Positions 63,045 to 64,000 of a DNA stretch of 64,000 nt are shown here, one piece after another. The stretch is from Corynebacterium kroppenstedtii DSM 44385 (GTDB lineage: Bacteria; Actinomycetota; Actinomycetes; Mycobacteriales; Mycobacteriaceae). The number at the start of each line of letters is the position of its first letter. The stretch's first letter is position 1. Location: NCBI RefSeq assembly GCF_000023145.1, contig NC_012704.1:992001-1056000 (forward strand), written 5' to 3'. The translations under genes and the position numbers were made by a program. Below the pieces are notes generated by a model. The model did not search any database and was not told the DNA's origin. It was given only the letters and a program-made list of their open reading frames with translations.

Positions 63045-64000
63045 TTACTCATTCCGCGCACGCAAGGCCTGGGACCACTTAATGGCCTGCCTTGTACGAA
63101 GGATCGAGCGCTCATAGATCGCCGACGCGAACCAGATCGCTAGTGCGGTCGCCACGAGCAGGATACCGAGGGAGAGCAGATGATCCCAGATCGTGCCCTG
63201 GCCCAAGAACACGCGCAGTGGCGTTGCTACCGGGGCAGAGAAGGGGATAAGCGCCATGATCCGCAGGGCCTCTGGGTTGTCGTTGAAGAAGATCACCGCG
63301 ACGTACGGGATCATTATCAGCATCATCACAGGCATCGACGTCGAACCGATGTCCTCTTGACGAGAAACGAGGGAGGCGGCCGCGGCGTAGAGGGAAGCGA
63401 TCATCACGAAACCGATCGCGAACAGCAACACGAACCACAGGATCGGTGCTCTGAGGCCGTCGAGCGGTAGAACGGAGTTGTTAAACCGCATGCCCAGTAG
63501 AAGGCCCCCGGCGATCAGCACCACTTGCAAGAAAGCCATCACGGAGTTACCGATGACTTTGCCAGTCATGAGGGCCTTCGCCGGGATTGTCGCGAGAAGA
63601 ATCTCTACGATGCGAGACTGTTTTTCCTCGATAACTGAGACTGCGATCTGTTGGCCGTAGATGATAGCGATCATAAAGAACGCGATGCCGAACCCGAAGG
63701 CGATGAAATATCGTACGCCTGGGTTAGGGGCGTCTGGATCTAGTAACTCCACGTTCGGAGACACCGCCAGAGCCTGGACCATATTCTCTGGCGTGGAGTC
63801 CAGCCCGACGACGGTGATGCCGGCAGGGGATGACTTGTCCGTGATCACCGCGGCGTCCGCTTCGCCGTTACGTACGGCGTCCTTTGCAGCTTCCGCGGAG
63901 TCCACGACCTGAGGCTTGTAGGAGTCGCCAAGACCTTGTACCACCTGGGACGTTTCGGCGGTCACGGCCACTTTCTTCCCGTCGCCATCAAAGAGATCGC
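63045..64000 (-). CDS. ABC-2 type permease (NatB-like), C-terminal part
   Basis: Cut by the window end: the frame continues from position 64000 (reading DLFDGDGKKVAV), so the start lies outside. The visible ~318 residues hold an extracytoplasmic segment (VQGLGDSYKPQVVDSAEAAKDAVRNGEADAAVI) and five to six helices (FGFGIAFFMIAIIYGQQIAVSVIEEKQSRIVEILLATI, SVMAFLQVVLIAGGLLLG, ILWFVLLFAIGFVMIASLYAA, ILLVATALAIWFASAIYERSIL). EEKQSRIVEILL and the GS-rich QEDIGSTSMP loop are typical of NatB/YhaP Na+-efflux-type permeases. The ATPase partner is presumably beyond the window. Confidence 0.87.
   Translation of the reverse strand, partial: DLFDGDGKKVAVTAETSQVVQGLGDSYKPQVVDSAEAAKDAVRNGEADAAVITDKSSPAGITVVGLDSTPENMVQALAVSPNVELLDPDAPNPGVRYFIAFGFGIAFFMIAIIYGQQIAVSVIEEKQSRIVEILLATIPAKALMTGKVIGNSVMAFLQVVLIAGGLLLGMRFNNSVLPLDGLRAPILWFVLLFAIGFVMIASLYAAAASLVSRQEDIGSTSMPVMMLIMIPYVAVIFFNDNPEALRIMALIPFSAPVATPLRVFLGQGTIWDHLLSLGILLVATALAIWFASAIYERSILRTRQAIKWSQALRARNE

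Overview
The window is a stretch of actinobacterial chromosome, almost certainly from the genus Corynebacterium. The main evidence is gene order. It follows two blocks familiar from Mycobacterium/Corynebacterium: argC-J-B-D-F-R-G-H with tyrS, TPR protein, HAD phosphatase, tlyA, NAD kinase, recN, steA, steB/mctB, pyrG, NUDIX, xerD, parA-like, scpA, scpB, rluB, cmk/der; then secA2, pgsA2-like, odhI/garA, ftsR, bifunctional nuclease, MerR, paired CBS proteins, gnd, thioesterase, ndh. An OdhI with the PknG-type ETTSVFRADL motif and the SteA/SteB pair point to Corynebacteriales. The species cannot be fixed from this window; a lipophilic, moderate-GC Corynebacterium would fit.

Layout. 1-8.6 kb: complete arginine pathway on the + strand, with argC cut by the window edge. 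8.8-10.4 kb: a small UPF0434 gene and tyrS, closed by a strong terminator. 10.5-16.5 kb: a full 16S-23S-5S rRNA operon with no tRNA in its spacer and near-identical antitermination-like boxes in leader and spacer. 16.7-31.3 kb: the tlyA-to-scpB housekeeping block. 31.3-33.4 kb: bioA-bioD, sitting between scpB and rluB and preceded by a perfect BioQ-like palindrome. 33.6-36.9 kb: rluB and a fused cytidylate kinase-Der GTPase. 36.9-38.6 kb: methyltransferase, tRNA-Pro(GGG) and RraA, all on the - strand. 38.7-45.0 kb: secA2, a CDP-alcohol phosphotransferase, odhI, ftsR, nuclease, MerR. 45.0-51.7 kb (- strand): a binding-protein/VWA hybrid, an uncharacterised protein, two DUF21-CBS membrane proteins and 6-phosphogluconate dehydrogenase. 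51.8-64 kb: thioesterase, type II NADH dehydrogenase, a cyclopropane-synthase-like protein with a ruined SAM motif, DedA, phosphoribosyltransferase, MFS carrier, Trk/Ktr potassium channel pair, SulP permease, CDF-like protein and the C-terminal part of an ABC-2 permease.

The genes are mostly core metabolism, translation, chromosome segregation, envelope and ion transport. I saw no prophage, IS element, CRISPR array or recognisable defence island, and no convincing new multi-gene system. The most interesting signals are local: a NUDIX gene whose only upstream start candidate with a ribosome site is ACG; two genes (cmk-der and secA2) whose 5' portions use a markedly C/A-ending codon set that switches mid-gene; the BioQ-like operator over a probable leaderless bioA promoter; the degenerate cyclopropane-synthase homologue opposite ndh; and a few unexplained palindromes.
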